Positions 32,475-40,485 of a DNA stretch of 46,777 nucleotides are shown one piece after another. The translations under genes were made by a program, and so were the position numbers. Position 1 is the first letter of the stretch. Every line of letters starts with the position of its first letter. The notes under the pieces are model-generated. The model made no database searches, had not been told where the DNA came from, and saw only the letters and a list, made by a program, of their open reading frames with translations. The stretch is from an uncultured Clostridia bacterium. GTDB lineage: Bacteria; Bacillota; Clostridia; UMGS1883. The DNA lies in the NCBI GenBank assembly GCA_934476455.1, contig CAKSNY010000022.1, positions 1 to 46,777 of the forward strand. Reading direction: 5' to 3'.

Positions 32475-33062
32475 TTAATCGTCATCTATAACCAAAACAT
32501 ATATATCCTTTCTTTTTGACATATCGGCGCCGAACAAAATATATGCCGCATCCGAAAACGTAGTGTCTTTTTCGTTCGACAGCACCAAAAATTCGCTGTC
32601 ACTTTCAGCATTCGGCAGCCGCCCCTCAAGCGTATAGCAGTATTTATAATTCAGCACATCTGCGTTTGTTTCTATTTTTCGGAAAATCTCCCAATCATCA
32701 TCAATCGGAATTTCCACGGTGTTTTCGCTTTCCCCTATTTGGTACGAATTTGCCCCGCCGAAATTACTTTCCCCGTCATTTCTCGGAACCTCGTATTTTC
32801 CGGCTGCCTTTTTAAAGCTGCCGTCTGCAACGCCGCACCGTGCGGCGTCGTTTTCTTCGCCCGTTTCATAGTACAGCGCACCGTCGATGCGAACCATTTT
32901 AATATCGTCTTTCTCGTATTCCTCTTCGTTTTTATTTCCTTTATTCTTTGTTATATTTATATTTGTCGGTCCGTCCGCACCACCTATAATACTGACATTT
33001 ATATTTGCGCACCCGCACAGCACAATCGCCGCAAGCATAACAAATAAAACAATCTTTTTCAC
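32475..33062 (-). CDS. Lipoprotein with GGADGPT motif, function unknown
   Basis: This 195-residue predicted lipoprotein starts at GTG with AGGGGGTGA upstream. A hydrophobic signal (residues 4-17) ends in LCGC, so Cys18 is the likely lipidated residue. Just behind it is SIIGGADGPTNINI (residues 24-37). The GGADGPT core is the conserved sodium-site motif of the beta subunit of sodium-pumping decarboxylases, here in a short extracytoplasmic tail. The remainder is charged, with acidic stretches, and matches nothing I recognise. It lies 11 bases after queA and is likely co-transcribed with it. Confidence 0.8.
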   Translation of the reverse strand: MKKIVLFVMLAAIVLCGCANINVSIIGGADGPTNINITKNKGNKNEEEYEKDDIKMVRIDGALYYETGEENDAARCGVADGSFKKAAGKYEVPRNDGESNFGGANSYQIGESENTVEIPIDDDWEIFRKIETNADVLNYKYCYTLEGRLPNAESDSEFLVLSNEKDTTFSDAAYILFGADMSKRKDIYVLVIDDD

Positions 33063-33073
33063 GTTATCACCCC

Positions 33074-34096
33074 CTAATTTATAAACATCGCATCACCGAA
33101 GCTGAAAAATCTGTACTTTTCTTCTACCGCGTGTTTGTACGCCGCAAGCACATTATCCTTTCCCGCAAGCGCACTTACAAGCATAATAAGTGTGGATTTG
33201 GGCAAATGGAAGTTTGTAATAAGCGCATCCGTTATTTTAAACTTATATCCGGGATAAATAAATATGTCCGTCCATCCGCTGCCGGGCTTAATTACGCCGT
33301 TTTGGGCAGCGCTTTCAACTGTTCTGCAGCTCGTTGTGCCTACACATATCACCCTGTTATTGGTTTCCTTTGCTTCATTTATGGCGTTTGCGGCTTCCTC
33401 GCTCACAGAATAAAATTCCGAATGCATTTTGTGCTTTGTCACATCCTCCGCCTTTACGGGTCTGAAGGTGCCGAGCCCAACGTGAAGTGTAAGATAAACA
33501 ATTTTCACACCCATATCTTCAATTTCCGAAAGCAGTCCTTTTGTAAAATGCAGTCCCGCTGTCGGCGCCGCCGCGCTTCCGTTGTGCTTTGAATAGACCG
33601 TCTGATACCTTTCTTTATCTTGCAGTTGTTCCTTTATATAGTGCGGAAGCGGCATCTCTCCAAGCTCGTCCAATACGTTTTCAAACAGCCCCTCGTAAGA
33701 AAAGCGGACCCTTCTGTTTCCGCCGTCAAGAATTTCCAGTACGGTTGCGTTAAGCTTTCCGCCGCCGAACTCAAACTCCGCACCGACCTTGGCGCGCTTG
33801 CCGGGCTTTAGCGCTACCTCCCACTCGTCCGTTGTAAACCTGTGTAAAAGCAAAAATTCTATCGCACCGCCGCTCTCTTTCTTTTTTCCGTAAAGGCGCG
33901 CAGGAATTACGCGTGTGTCGTTAAGTACAAGGCAATCTCCCTTTTTTAGATAGCTTTTAATATTTCTGAAAACATCGTCCTTATATTCACCGCTGTTTTT
34001 GTCAAGCACAAGCAAGCGTGACGCCGCCCTGTCTTCAAGCGGGTGCTGTGCTATCCGTTCCTCCGGCAGATAATAGTCAAATTCCTCGGTATTCAT
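33074..34096 (-). CDS. queA: S-adenosylmethionine:tRNA ribosyltransferase-isomerase QueA
   Basis: QueA transfers the ribosyl part of SAM to preQ1-modified tRNA to form epoxyqueuosine. The 340-residue protein has the family start FDYYLPEERIAQHPLEDRAASRLL, CLVLNDTRVIPARLYG, the GSAAAPTAGLHFT active-site segment and LHVGLGTFRPV. The C-terminal TDALITNFHLPKSTLIMLVSA segment follows. The usual partner tgt is not in this window. The ATG has AAAGGAG upstream. Two hairpins lie between spoIID and this gene. Confidence 0.96.
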   Translation of the reverse strand: MNTEEFDYYLPEERIAQHPLEDRAASRLLVLDKNSGEYKDDVFRNIKSYLKKGDCLVLNDTRVIPARLYGKKKESGGAIEFLLLHRFTTDEWEVALKPGKRAKVGAEFEFGGGKLNATVLEILDGGNRRVRFSYEGLFENVLDELGEMPLPHYIKEQLQDKERYQTVYSKHNGSAAAPTAGLHFTKGLLSEIEDMGVKIVYLTLHVGLGTFRPVKAEDVTKHKMHSEFYSVSEEAANAINEAKETNNRVICVGTTSCRTVESAAQNGVIKPGSGWTDIFIYPGYKFKITDALITNFHLPKSTLIMLVSALAGKDNVLAAYKHAVEEKYRFFSFGDAMFIN

Positions 34097-34122
34097 AAAA
34101 TGCTCCTTTAATTTTTCTGTTT

Positions 34123-34189
34123 AAGCAGATGTGTCAGCATACGAACACATCTGCTTAGGCAAACGGGACCCGAACACGTTTATTGCCTA
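34123..34189 (-). other. Two adjoining hairpins between spoIID and queA
   Basis: One perfect 12-base-pair stem (34123-34134 with 34145-34156) has a 10-base loop. It directly abuts a second structure (34156-34162 with 34183-34189, plus an inner AACG/CGTT) that begins in the spoIID stop codon. No T-run follows on either strand, so a simple intrinsic terminator is doubtful. I do not see preQ1 riboswitch features. Confidence 0.55.
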
Positions 34190-35476
34190 ATCAAGTGTGA
34201 TATTTGTAAAGTAATGGTGCAATATGTCGGTATACGAAAACCCGCTTTCCGCCATACCGCGTGCGCCCCACTGGCTCATTCCCACACCGTGCCCGTACCC
34301 GTGCCCGGTTATGATATAATTTTCGGACTCTGCCGACAAAAGGCTGACCTCTCCTATAGAATACGCTCCGTTTATCGCTTTAAGCGCCACGGGCTTGCCC
34401 AAGCCGTCCGCACTGAGCACCGACAGCGGCGCGTCCGCCTTACCGGCTGTTGTCACGGCGCTTGCTGCTCCGTCAGACGTAATGCTGAATTTCTGGCTGT
34501 ACAGTCCCAAAACGGTTCGGCATTTTTCAAGCTTTGCCGTATAGCTTGATTCGCTGCCCGTAAATGTAAGCTTTGTAACTCTGCCCGAGGAAGAAACCTC
34601 GTTCACGGCAATTGACTTAAGCGTGCCTATGTTCGCGCCGGCGTTTTTCAGCTTTTCTTCAATCTGCGTGCGCGTAAGCGTTACATTCCAATTATATCTT
34701 GACGCCTTCTGCGGATTTTCGTATTTATCCTCAACAGCTTTTAAATACCCTACTTCGTTACCCCATACGTTTTCACAGTTTTCGGTATATCCCCCGCTTG
34801 TTGCAAAAAAGTAAAGCGCTACGGGCTTGCCCTGATACTTTGCAACAATATTTTTCGTTTCGTTTACCGCACGGCGCGTATTTTCGTGTTCGCTTTCATA
34901 TCCGCCGTACACCTGGCAATGTGTAGTCGCACAAACATCAAAGTCGTATCCTTTATGCGCATTTCCGCGGCACAATACATAATTTCGCGCGCAAACCGCC
35001 TGCGCTTTAAGTGCCTCTATAGGCCATGTATAGCTCATTTCCTTGCCAAGCACACTTGCAACGTAATCGTCCGTACCCAAAACATTCATCACGCAAATTT
35101 GCTCCGCCGCCTTAAGCTCTGCCAATATGTACCCGCGATAGGGCTTTCCGTCGCAATATATAAGCGAACCGTTTTGCGGCTGCAATGAAATTTTCAAGGT
35201 ATTTTCCGCACTGAATTTTCCAAGCGCCGCAAACCCGGTAGAGCCTGCTTCTATGTACAGCTGTTCATCATTGCCGGCGGTATACAAAAGAGCCCCGCTT
35301 TGGGCATTGTAAACCATAATGCCTCCGCCCGAGCTTACCGAAAACGCCTTTGTATCGCCGCCGTATTTAAGCCCTACCTTAATCTCGCTTTTATAATCCG
35401 TCGCGCAGGTATTATTTGCCGAAAACAATAATATAATAGAAACTGTAAAAGCAATCAAAAAAAACATTCGTTTCAT
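34187..35476 (-). CDS. spoIID: Stage II sporulation protein D
   Basis: SpoIID is the membrane-anchored lytic transglycosylase of the engulfment machinery (with SpoIIM and SpoIIP). The 429-residue protein has an N-terminal hydrophobic anchor, the catalytic Glu segment VLGKEMSYTWPIEALKAQ, the cysteine pair CATTHCQVYGG, FFATSGGYTENCENVW, and the C-terminal GHGYGHGVGMSQWGARGMA. I use the ATG at 35476 because AAAGGG lies 10 bases upstream, while the TTG at 35485 directly abuts the SD. Its presence indicates a spore former. Confidence 0.93.
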   Translation of the reverse strand: MKRMFFLIAFTVSIILLFSANNTCATDYKSEIKVGLKYGGDTKAFSVSSGGGIMVYNAQSGALLYTAGNDEQLYIEAGSTGFAALGKFSAENTLKISLQPQNGSLIYCDGKPYRGYILAELKAAEQICVMNVLGTDDYVASVLGKEMSYTWPIEALKAQAVCARNYVLCRGNAHKGYDFDVCATTHCQVYGGYESEHENTRRAVNETKNIVAKYQGKPVALYFFATSGGYTENCENVWGNEVGYLKAVEDKYENPQKASRYNWNVTLTRTQIEEKLKNAGANIGTLKSIAVNEVSSSGRVTKLTFTGSESSYTAKLEKCRTVLGLYSQKFSITSDGAASAVTTAGKADAPLSVLSADGLGKPVALKAINGAYSIGEVSLLSAESENYIITGHGYGHGVGMSQWGARGMAESGFSYTDILHHYFTNITLD

Positions 35477-35556
35477 ACAGACCAAACCCTTTCTTTACGG
35501 TTTTCGACATTTTTGCCTTAATTCCTTTATTTTTTCATTACTTTTGCCGAAAAAAT

Positions 35557-35585
35557 TTGACACACCTCTTACGTAGTGGTATACT
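35557..35585 (+). promoter_or_regulatory. Sigma-A promoter of the asd-dapA-dapB operon
   Basis: On the plus strand TTGACA (35557-35562), a 17-base spacer and TATACT (35580-35585) are present. The leader to asd is about 65 bases, too short for a lysine riboswitch. Confidence 0.8.
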
Positions 35586-35656
35586 TATGTTGTATTTTAC
35601 CAAAAAACAATTTAACAAAATCAGCGTTTATGCCCCGAAAGAAAGGATTGATTTTT

Positions 35657-36655
35657 ATGAAAAAGCTTAGTATCGCCGTGGTAGGTGCTACGGGCATGGT
35701 AGGAAGAACTTTTTTAAAGGTTTTGGAGGAGGAAAAGCTCCCCGTTGAAAATTACTACCTTTTTGCTTCTGCACGCAGCGCGGGTAAAAAGCTTACGTTT
35801 ATGGGCAAGGAATACACCGTTGAAGAGCTTAATGAAAACTCTTTTGACCGCGGCATTGATATTGCGCTTTTCAGCGCCGGCGGTTCGACAAGTGAAAAGT
35901 ACGCCCCCATTGCAGCTTCAAAGGGCTGCGTTGTAATAGATAACTCCAGCGCATGGCGTATGGATAAAAACGTTCCCCTCGTAGTGCCCGAGGTTAATCC
36001 CGAGGATATTAAGCGGAACAAAGGAATAATCGCAAATCCCAACTGCTCCACCATACAGGCTATGGTTGCGCTTAAGCCGCTTGACGATAAATACAAAATC
36101 AAAAGAATTGTTTACTCGACCTATCAGGCAGTATCGGGCGCCGGGCTTGGCGGCTGGAACGACCTTGAAAACGGCCTTAAGGGAGAAAAGCCGACAAAGT
36201 TCCCGCACCCGATTGCAAACAACTGCCTTCCCCATATAGACGTATTTCTTCCGAACGGATATACTAAGGAAGAAATGAAAATGGTAAACGAAACGCATAA
36301 GATTTTGGGCCGCGACGATATACGCATTACAGCTACAACAGTGCGCGTTCCCGTATTTAACAGTCACAGCGAATCCATTAACGTTGAATTTTACAATCAG
36401 TTTGACCTTAAGGAGCTTGTGCAGACCTTAAAGGACGCCCCGGGCGTTGTAGTTCAGGACGATCCCGAAAATAACGTTTACCCGATGGCGATAAACGCTA
36501 CAGGCACGAACGAGACCTATGTCGGCAGAATACGCCGCGACGAAAGCGTTGAAAGCGGTGTAAACCTTTGGGTTGTTGCCGATAACATACGAAAAGGCGC
36601 AGCCGCAAACGCTGTACAAATAGCAAAAAAGCTTATTGAATATATGAACGAATAA
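35657..36655 (+). CDS. asd: Aspartate-semialdehyde dehydrogenase
   Basis: Asd reduces aspartyl phosphate to aspartate semialdehyde, feeding lysine, threonine and methionine synthesis. The 332-residue protein starts MKKLSIAVVGATGMVGRT (NADP-binding GATGMVG) with catalytic Cys130 in ANPNCSTIQ and the active-site stretch RVPVFNSHSESINVEF. The ATG at 35657 has AAAGGA upstream; earlier in-frame ATGs lie in the promoter/leader and are not used. dapA follows after 16 bases. Confidence 0.96.
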   Translation: MKKLSIAVVGATGMVGRTFLKVLEEEKLPVENYYLFASARSAGKKLTFMGKEYTVEELNENSFDRGIDIALFSAGGSTSEKYAPIAASKGCVVIDNSSAWRMDKNVPLVVPEVNPEDIKRNKGIIANPNCSTIQAMVALKPLDDKYKIKRIVYSTYQAVSGAGLGGWNDLENGLKGEKPTKFPHPIANNCLPHIDVFLPNGYTKEEMKMVNETHKILGRDDIRITATTVRVPVFNSHSESINVEFYNQFDLKELVQTLKDAPGVVVQDDPENNVYPMAINATGTNETYVGRIRRDESVESGVNLWVVADNIRKGAAANAVQIAKKLIEYMNE

Positions 36656-36671
36656 ATTTCGGAGGTTTGTT

Positions 36672-37562
36672 ATGAGAACAAAATCTGTTTTTGAAGGCTC
36701 TTGCTGTGCAATTATTACACCGTTTGACAGCAATATGCACCCGGACTATGAAGCTCTCGGGAAAATCGTTGACTATCAGACAGAAAACCAAACAGACGCA
36801 ATTGTTGCCTGCGGAACAACGGGCGAGGCTTCCACGCTTTCCGATAAGGAGCATCTTGATGTAATAAGGTATATTGTTGAGCGTGTAAACGGCAAAATCC
36901 CTGTTATTGCGGGAACAGGCTCGAACGATACCGCACACGCCGTTATGATGAGCAAGGAGGCATACGCGATCGGTGCAGATGCACTTCTTACCGTAACGCC
37001 TTACTATAACAAATGCTCGCAGCGCGGGCTTGTGCACCACTTCAACACAATTGCGGACGCTACCCCGCTGCCCTGCATACTTTACAATGTACCGTCACGC
37101 ACAGGCGTTAATATTTCGGCAGACACGCTCGATATACTTTCAAATCACCCGAATATTGCAGCGATAAAGGAAGCTTCGGGCAATATGGCGCAGGTTGTTT
37201 CGATGATTGCCCGCTGTGCCGACAGAATTGATTTTTACAGCGGCTGCGATGAAATCAACGTACCTATGATGTCAGTCGGAGCAAAGGGTGCAATATCCGT
37301 ACTGGCAAACGTTTCGCCCAAGGCAACGCACGATATGCTTGCCGCTGCTCTTTGCGGCGACTTTAAAAAGGCTTCCCGCCTTCAGTTAGACTGTCTGGAG
37401 CTTATCTCCTCCCTGTTTTGCGATGTAAACCCCATTCCCGTAAAAACAGCGCTCGGCCTGATGGGCTTTTGCGGTGATAATATGCGGCTTCCGCTTTACA
37501 GGCTTTCTGAAGAAAACACACAGAGGCTTAAAAAATCTCTTGAAAATTGCAATCTTCTTTAA
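36672..37562 (+). CDS. dapA: 4-hydroxy-tetrahydrodipicolinate synthase
   Basis: DapA condenses pyruvate with aspartate semialdehyde. The 296-residue TIM barrel has the pyruvate site CGTTGEAS (Thr49-Thr50), catalytic Tyr138 in YNVPSRTG and Schiff-base Lys166 in AIKEASGN, plus the SGCDE segment. GGAGG precedes the start. The pathway gives meso-diaminopimelate for the wall and dipicolinate for spores. Confidence 0.96.
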   Translation: MRTKSVFEGSCCAIITPFDSNMHPDYEALGKIVDYQTENQTDAIVACGTTGEASTLSDKEHLDVIRYIVERVNGKIPVIAGTGSNDTAHAVMMSKEAYAIGADALLTVTPYYNKCSQRGLVHHFNTIADATPLPCILYNVPSRTGVNISADTLDILSNHPNIAAIKEASGNMAQVVSMIARCADRIDFYSGCDEINVPMMSVGAKGAISVLANVSPKATHDMLAAALCGDFKKASRLQLDCLELISSLFCDVNPIPVKTALGLMGFCGDNMRLPLYRLSEENTQRLKKSLENCNLL

Positions 37563-37603
37563 AACCGTAATTTTTATGCAGCTTACTTTCGGATGGTGAT
37601 TTT

Positions 37604-38374
37604 ATGACAAATGTAATTTTAGTAGGGATAAACGGAAAAATGGGGCATGTAATTTGCCGTATGGCGTCCGAATCCTCAAATGTTAATATTGTATGCGGGG
37701 TGGACGTAACCGCTGCACCCCAGGAAGAAATTCCCGTGTATTCCTCTTTTGACGACGTCTGCGAAAATGCAGATGTAATAATCGACTTTTCGCATCCGGC
37801 TTCGCTTTCTTCCACTCTTAAATATGCGGCTGAAAAGTCTTTACCGTGCATTATTGCAACTACGGGTTTTAATGAGGAACAAAAGCTGCTGATGAAAAAA
37901 GCTTCGGAAAATATACCGATATTTTTCAGCGCGAATATGTCACTCGGTATAAATCTTTTGATAGACCTTGCACAAAAAGCGGCGCGCCTTCTTTCTGACA
38001 GCTTTGACATTGAAATAACCGAAAAGCACCATAATCAAAAAATCGATGCTCCGAGCGGCACCGCACTTGCAATTGCAGACGCGATAAGCTCTTGCCGCGA
38101 TGCCTCCTCGGAGTATATTTTTGACAGGCACAGCACGCGTAAAAAACGCAGTAAAAACGAAATAGGGATACATTCGGTACGCGGAGGAACAATTGTCGGA
38201 GAACACGAGGTTCTTTTTGCCGGCACTGATGAAATGATAGAGCTTAAGCACACTGCCTGCAGCAAAGAAATTTTTGCCGTGGGCGCGCTTAAAGCCGCTG
38301 TTTTTATGAAAGACAAGCCCTCGGGGCTTTATTCCATGAACGACCTGATAAATTCAAAAGAGGGTGATTTTTGA
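37604..38374 (+). CDS. dapB: 4-hydroxy-tetrahydrodipicolinate reductase
   Basis: DapB reduces the DapA product with NAD(P)H. The 256-residue protein has the nucleotide-binding start VGINGKMGHVICRM, DFSHPASL, ATTGFNEEQ, and the substrate-binding EKHHNQKIDAPSGTALAIAD motif. It lies 41 bases after dapA. Its TGA stop overlaps the next gene's ATG by one base (TGATG). Confidence 0.96.
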   Translation: MTNVILVGINGKMGHVICRMASESSNVNIVCGVDVTAAPQEEIPVYSSFDDVCENADVIIDFSHPASLSSTLKYAAEKSLPCIIATTGFNEEQKLLMKKASENIPIFFSANMSLGINLLIDLAQKAARLLSDSFDIEITEKHHNQKIDAPSGTALAIADAISSCRDASSEYIFDRHSTRKKRSKNEIGIHSVRGGTIVGEHEVLFAGTDEMIELKHTACSKEIFAVGALKAAVFMKDKPSGLYSMNDLINSKEGDF

Positions 38375-39042
38375 TGCGCACACGTCTTTCAGACAGGATT
38401 TTGCCGTCTTATACTAAGGGCGAGGAAATTTTTAATATGGTTTCGCACATTGTCGGCGGTGCTTTGGGAATTGCATATCTTGTGCTTTGCGTCATTGTTG
38501 CGGCATTTCATAAAAGTGCAATCGGCGTTGTTTCATCCTGTATATACGGTGTATCCGTAATTTCGCTTTTTACAATGTCAAGCATATATCACGGTCTGCA
38601 CGATTCCACGGCAAAGCGTGTATTTCAGGTTATCGACCATTGCACAATATATTTTATGATTGCGGGTACCTACACCCCGATTGCACTTTGTGCAATAAGG
38701 CGGCTCAGCCCCGCAAAAGGCTGGATAATTTTCGGTCTTATCTGGGCGATTGCAGCAGTAGCCGTTACCTTTACGGCTATTGACCTTAACAAATATAAGG
38801 TCTTTTCAATGATATGTTACATCGGTATGGGTTGGCTTGTTGTTTTCTTTTGGCCAATTACCTACCGTGCCATAGGCTTCGGCGGAGCGGTATTTTTGGT
38901 TCTCGGCGGCATTTTGTATACAATCGGGGCAATTTTATATTCCCACGGAAAGAAAAAGGCGTATATACACAGCATTTTTCACCTTTTTGTAAATGCTGCC
39001 AGCCTTCTTCACTTTTTCTGCATTTTGTTTTACGTGCTGTAG
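38374..39042 (+). CDS. trhA: Hemolysin III / TrhA family membrane protein (PAQR-like)
   Basis: The 222-residue protein has seven hydrophobic segments and conserved zinc-site residues of the PAQR/hemolysin-III superfamily: SIYHGLHDS, VIDHCTIYFMIAGTYTP, and HSIFHLFVNAASLLHF near the end. The N-terminus (GEEIFNMVSHIVGGALG) is characteristic. Bacterial members are linked to membrane lipid homeostasis. Start at 38374 with GAGGGTGA upstream, overlapping the dapB stop by one base, so it is co-expressed with lysine genes for no obvious functional reason. Confidence 0.9.
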   Translation: MRTRLSDRILPSYTKGEEIFNMVSHIVGGALGIAYLVLCVIVAAFHKSAIGVVSSCIYGVSVISLFTMSSIYHGLHDSTAKRVFQVIDHCTIYFMIAGTYTPIALCAIRRLSPAKGWIIFGLIWAIAAVAVTFTAIDLNKYKVFSMICYIGMGWLVVFFWPITYRAIGFGGAVFLVLGGILYTIGAILYSHGKKKAYIHSIFHLFVNAASLLHFFCILFYVL

Positions 39043-39058
39043 GCTTCGGAGGAATTGT

Positions 39059-39643
39059 ATGGATAAAACCGTGTTTAAAGGCTCTGCCATGCTTTCGCCC
39101 GTACCCCCTGTAATGGTTTCCTGCGGGGACGGGGAAAATATAAACGTTTTTACCGTTGCGTGGACGGGCACAATGTGTACAAGCCCGCCGATTACCTATA
39201 TTTCGGTTCGCCCATCGCGATATTCTTACGGGTTTATCGAAAAAAGCGGGGAGTTTGTAATAAATCTTGTTCCGCGGCGTCTTGCCGCCGTGTGTGATTC
39301 CTGCGGGGTTGTAAGCGGGCGCGATATAAACAAATTTAAAAAATATTCTCTTACACCGCAAAAGGGTGTGCTTGAATGTGTGCCGATTATAGCGGAGTGT
39401 CCGGTAAATATTGAATGTAAGGTTTCCCAAAAGCTTTCTCTCGGCACGCACGATGTTTTTATCGCGGAAATTGTGCGTGTGAACGTCAACAGCGAGCTGA
39501 TTGATAAAAAAGGCGCAATAGCCCTTTGGAAAGCAGATCTTATCGCATACGCTCACGGAAGCTACTACACTCTCGGTTCACACATCGGGAAGTTTGGCTT
39601 TTCCGTACAAAAGAAAAAGAAAAACAGGCGGCGTCCGCGATAA
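39059..39643 (+). CDS. Flavin reductase-like FMN-binding split-barrel protein
   Basis: The 194-residue protein has the flavin reductase domain: PVPPVMVSCGDGENINVFTVAWTG, SPPITYISVRPSRYSYG and GEFVINLVPRRLA, with a Cys-containing DSCGVVSG in the middle and IAECPVNIECKV later. Such proteins bind FMN and reduce flavin or an unknown partner. The start at 39059 follows GGAGG; upstream ATGs lie inside trhA. The C-terminus is very basic (KKKKNRRRPR). Last gene of the asd operon. Confidence 0.87.
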   Translation: MDKTVFKGSAMLSPVPPVMVSCGDGENINVFTVAWTGTMCTSPPITYISVRPSRYSYGFIEKSGEFVINLVPRRLAAVCDSCGVVSGRDINKFKKYSLTPQKGVLECVPIIAECPVNIECKVSQKLSLGTHDVFIAEIVRVNVNSELIDKKGAIALWKADLIAYAHGSYYTLGSHIGKFGFSVQKKKKNRRRPR

Positions 39644-39659
39644 TCTGCGGTAGCCGCCT
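39626..39659 (+). terminator. Terminator at the end of the asd operon
   Basis: An AGGCGGC/GCCGCCT stem with an inner CCGC/GCGG stem and short loop overlaps the last codons of the flavin-reductase-like gene. It is followed by TTT. Confidence 0.65.
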
Positions 39660-39678
39660 TTAAACGGAGATGATTGTT

Positions 39679-40422
39679 TTGAATACTTTACTTTCCTGCA
39701 GATTCTTTACCGTAAACAAGCAAAAATGCCTTATCAGGGATTTAACAAAAGAAAACGAGATTGCAGTTCTTATAACACATACAGGGAGTGCCGCTCTGCA
39801 TTTCGGGGGCAGCGCCTCGCGCATTAAAGAGGGCGAATTTGCCGTAATACCGCCGTCTACCGAATACGAATATGCAGCGTCGTACCGTAAAAGGTCCGAA
39901 ATGTGTTTAATTACCCTGTGTATTTCAAAGATGCCCGATATTCCGCAAAAAGGTTGTATTTTATCAAACTGCAGGCTTGATGAAATTTTGCGCCGCGCCG
40001 CTTTTTATTTAACAAAAAAAGAAAACAGTCCTAAGCTTTCTTTCATTGCCGACGAAATCATACATCTTTTGAACGAAACGACAAGTTCATTGGCTTTAAA
40101 CAAGGTGCTGGATGATTTAGCCTTTAATATACAGAGAAATCCCGAATCAAAGCACGACGTTGCCGCATGTGCCGAATCGTTAGGTTTAAGCGCCGACCGC
40201 TTTTCACAGATTTTTAAAAAGCGCTTTGGGTTTTCCCCTCACCGTTTCCAGCTTTTGCTGCGCGTGGAAAAAATAAAATATTATCTTGAGCATACATCGC
40301 TTAACCTCTCCGCCATTTCTAAGCTTACGGGAAGCGGCAGTGCTATGCAAATGTCGCACTTATTTTTAAGATATACGGGTGTTACCCCGTCAAATTACCG
40401 AAAAACCTTTAAGAAAAAGTAA
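39679..40422 (+). CDS. AraC-family transcriptional regulator
   Basis: The 247-residue regulator has an N-terminal cupin-like sensing part (about 1-130: GSAALHFGGSASRIKEGEFAVIPP) and a C-terminal pair of HTH motifs (about 150-245: VAACAESLGLSADRFSQIFK and TPSNYRKTFKKK). The likely start is TTG at 39679, because GGAG lies 9 bases upstream; the ATG at 39670 directly abuts this SD. It precedes the rhamnose-type genes on the same strand and may regulate them; the ligand is unknown. Confidence 0.87.
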   Translation: MNTLLSCRFFTVNKQKCLIRDLTKENEIAVLITHTGSAALHFGGSASRIKEGEFAVIPPSTEYEYAASYRKRSEMCLITLCISKMPDIPQKGCILSNCRLDEILRRAAFYLTKKENSPKLSFIADEIIHLLNETTSSLALNKVLDDLAFNIQRNPESKHDVAACAESLGLSADRFSQIFKKRFGFSPHRFQLLLRVEKIKYYLEHTSLNLSAISKLTGSGSAMQMSHLFLRYTGVTPSNYRKTFKKK

Positions 40423-40430
40423 TATAATTA

Positions 40431-40459
40431 TTGAAAATTTCACTTTTTTTTGATATAAT
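40431..40459 (+). promoter_or_regulatory. Promoter of the secreted-protein/rhaB operon
   Basis: On the plus strand TTGAAA (40431-40436), a 17-base spacer and a perfect TATAAT (40454-40459) are present, with TG one base before the -10. It starts 9 bases after the AraC gene, 27 bases ahead of the next start codon. Confidence 0.75.
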
Positions 40460-40485
40460 ACATTAAAAGAATGGAGGAAAAGATT

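Noticed and set aside
34097..34186. preQ1 riboswitch ahead of queA
   Set aside because: No small pseudoknot-type hairpin with an A-rich tail; the visible hairpins have long perfect stems unlike preQ1 classes.
35586..35656. Lysine riboswitch ahead of asd
   Set aside because: Leader is about 65 bases, far shorter than the roughly 170-base lysine element, and lacks multiple stems.
38858..39556. 232-codon open frame on the minus strand
   Set aside because: Antisense to the trhA and flavin-reductase-like genes, both of which have clear domains and SD sequences.
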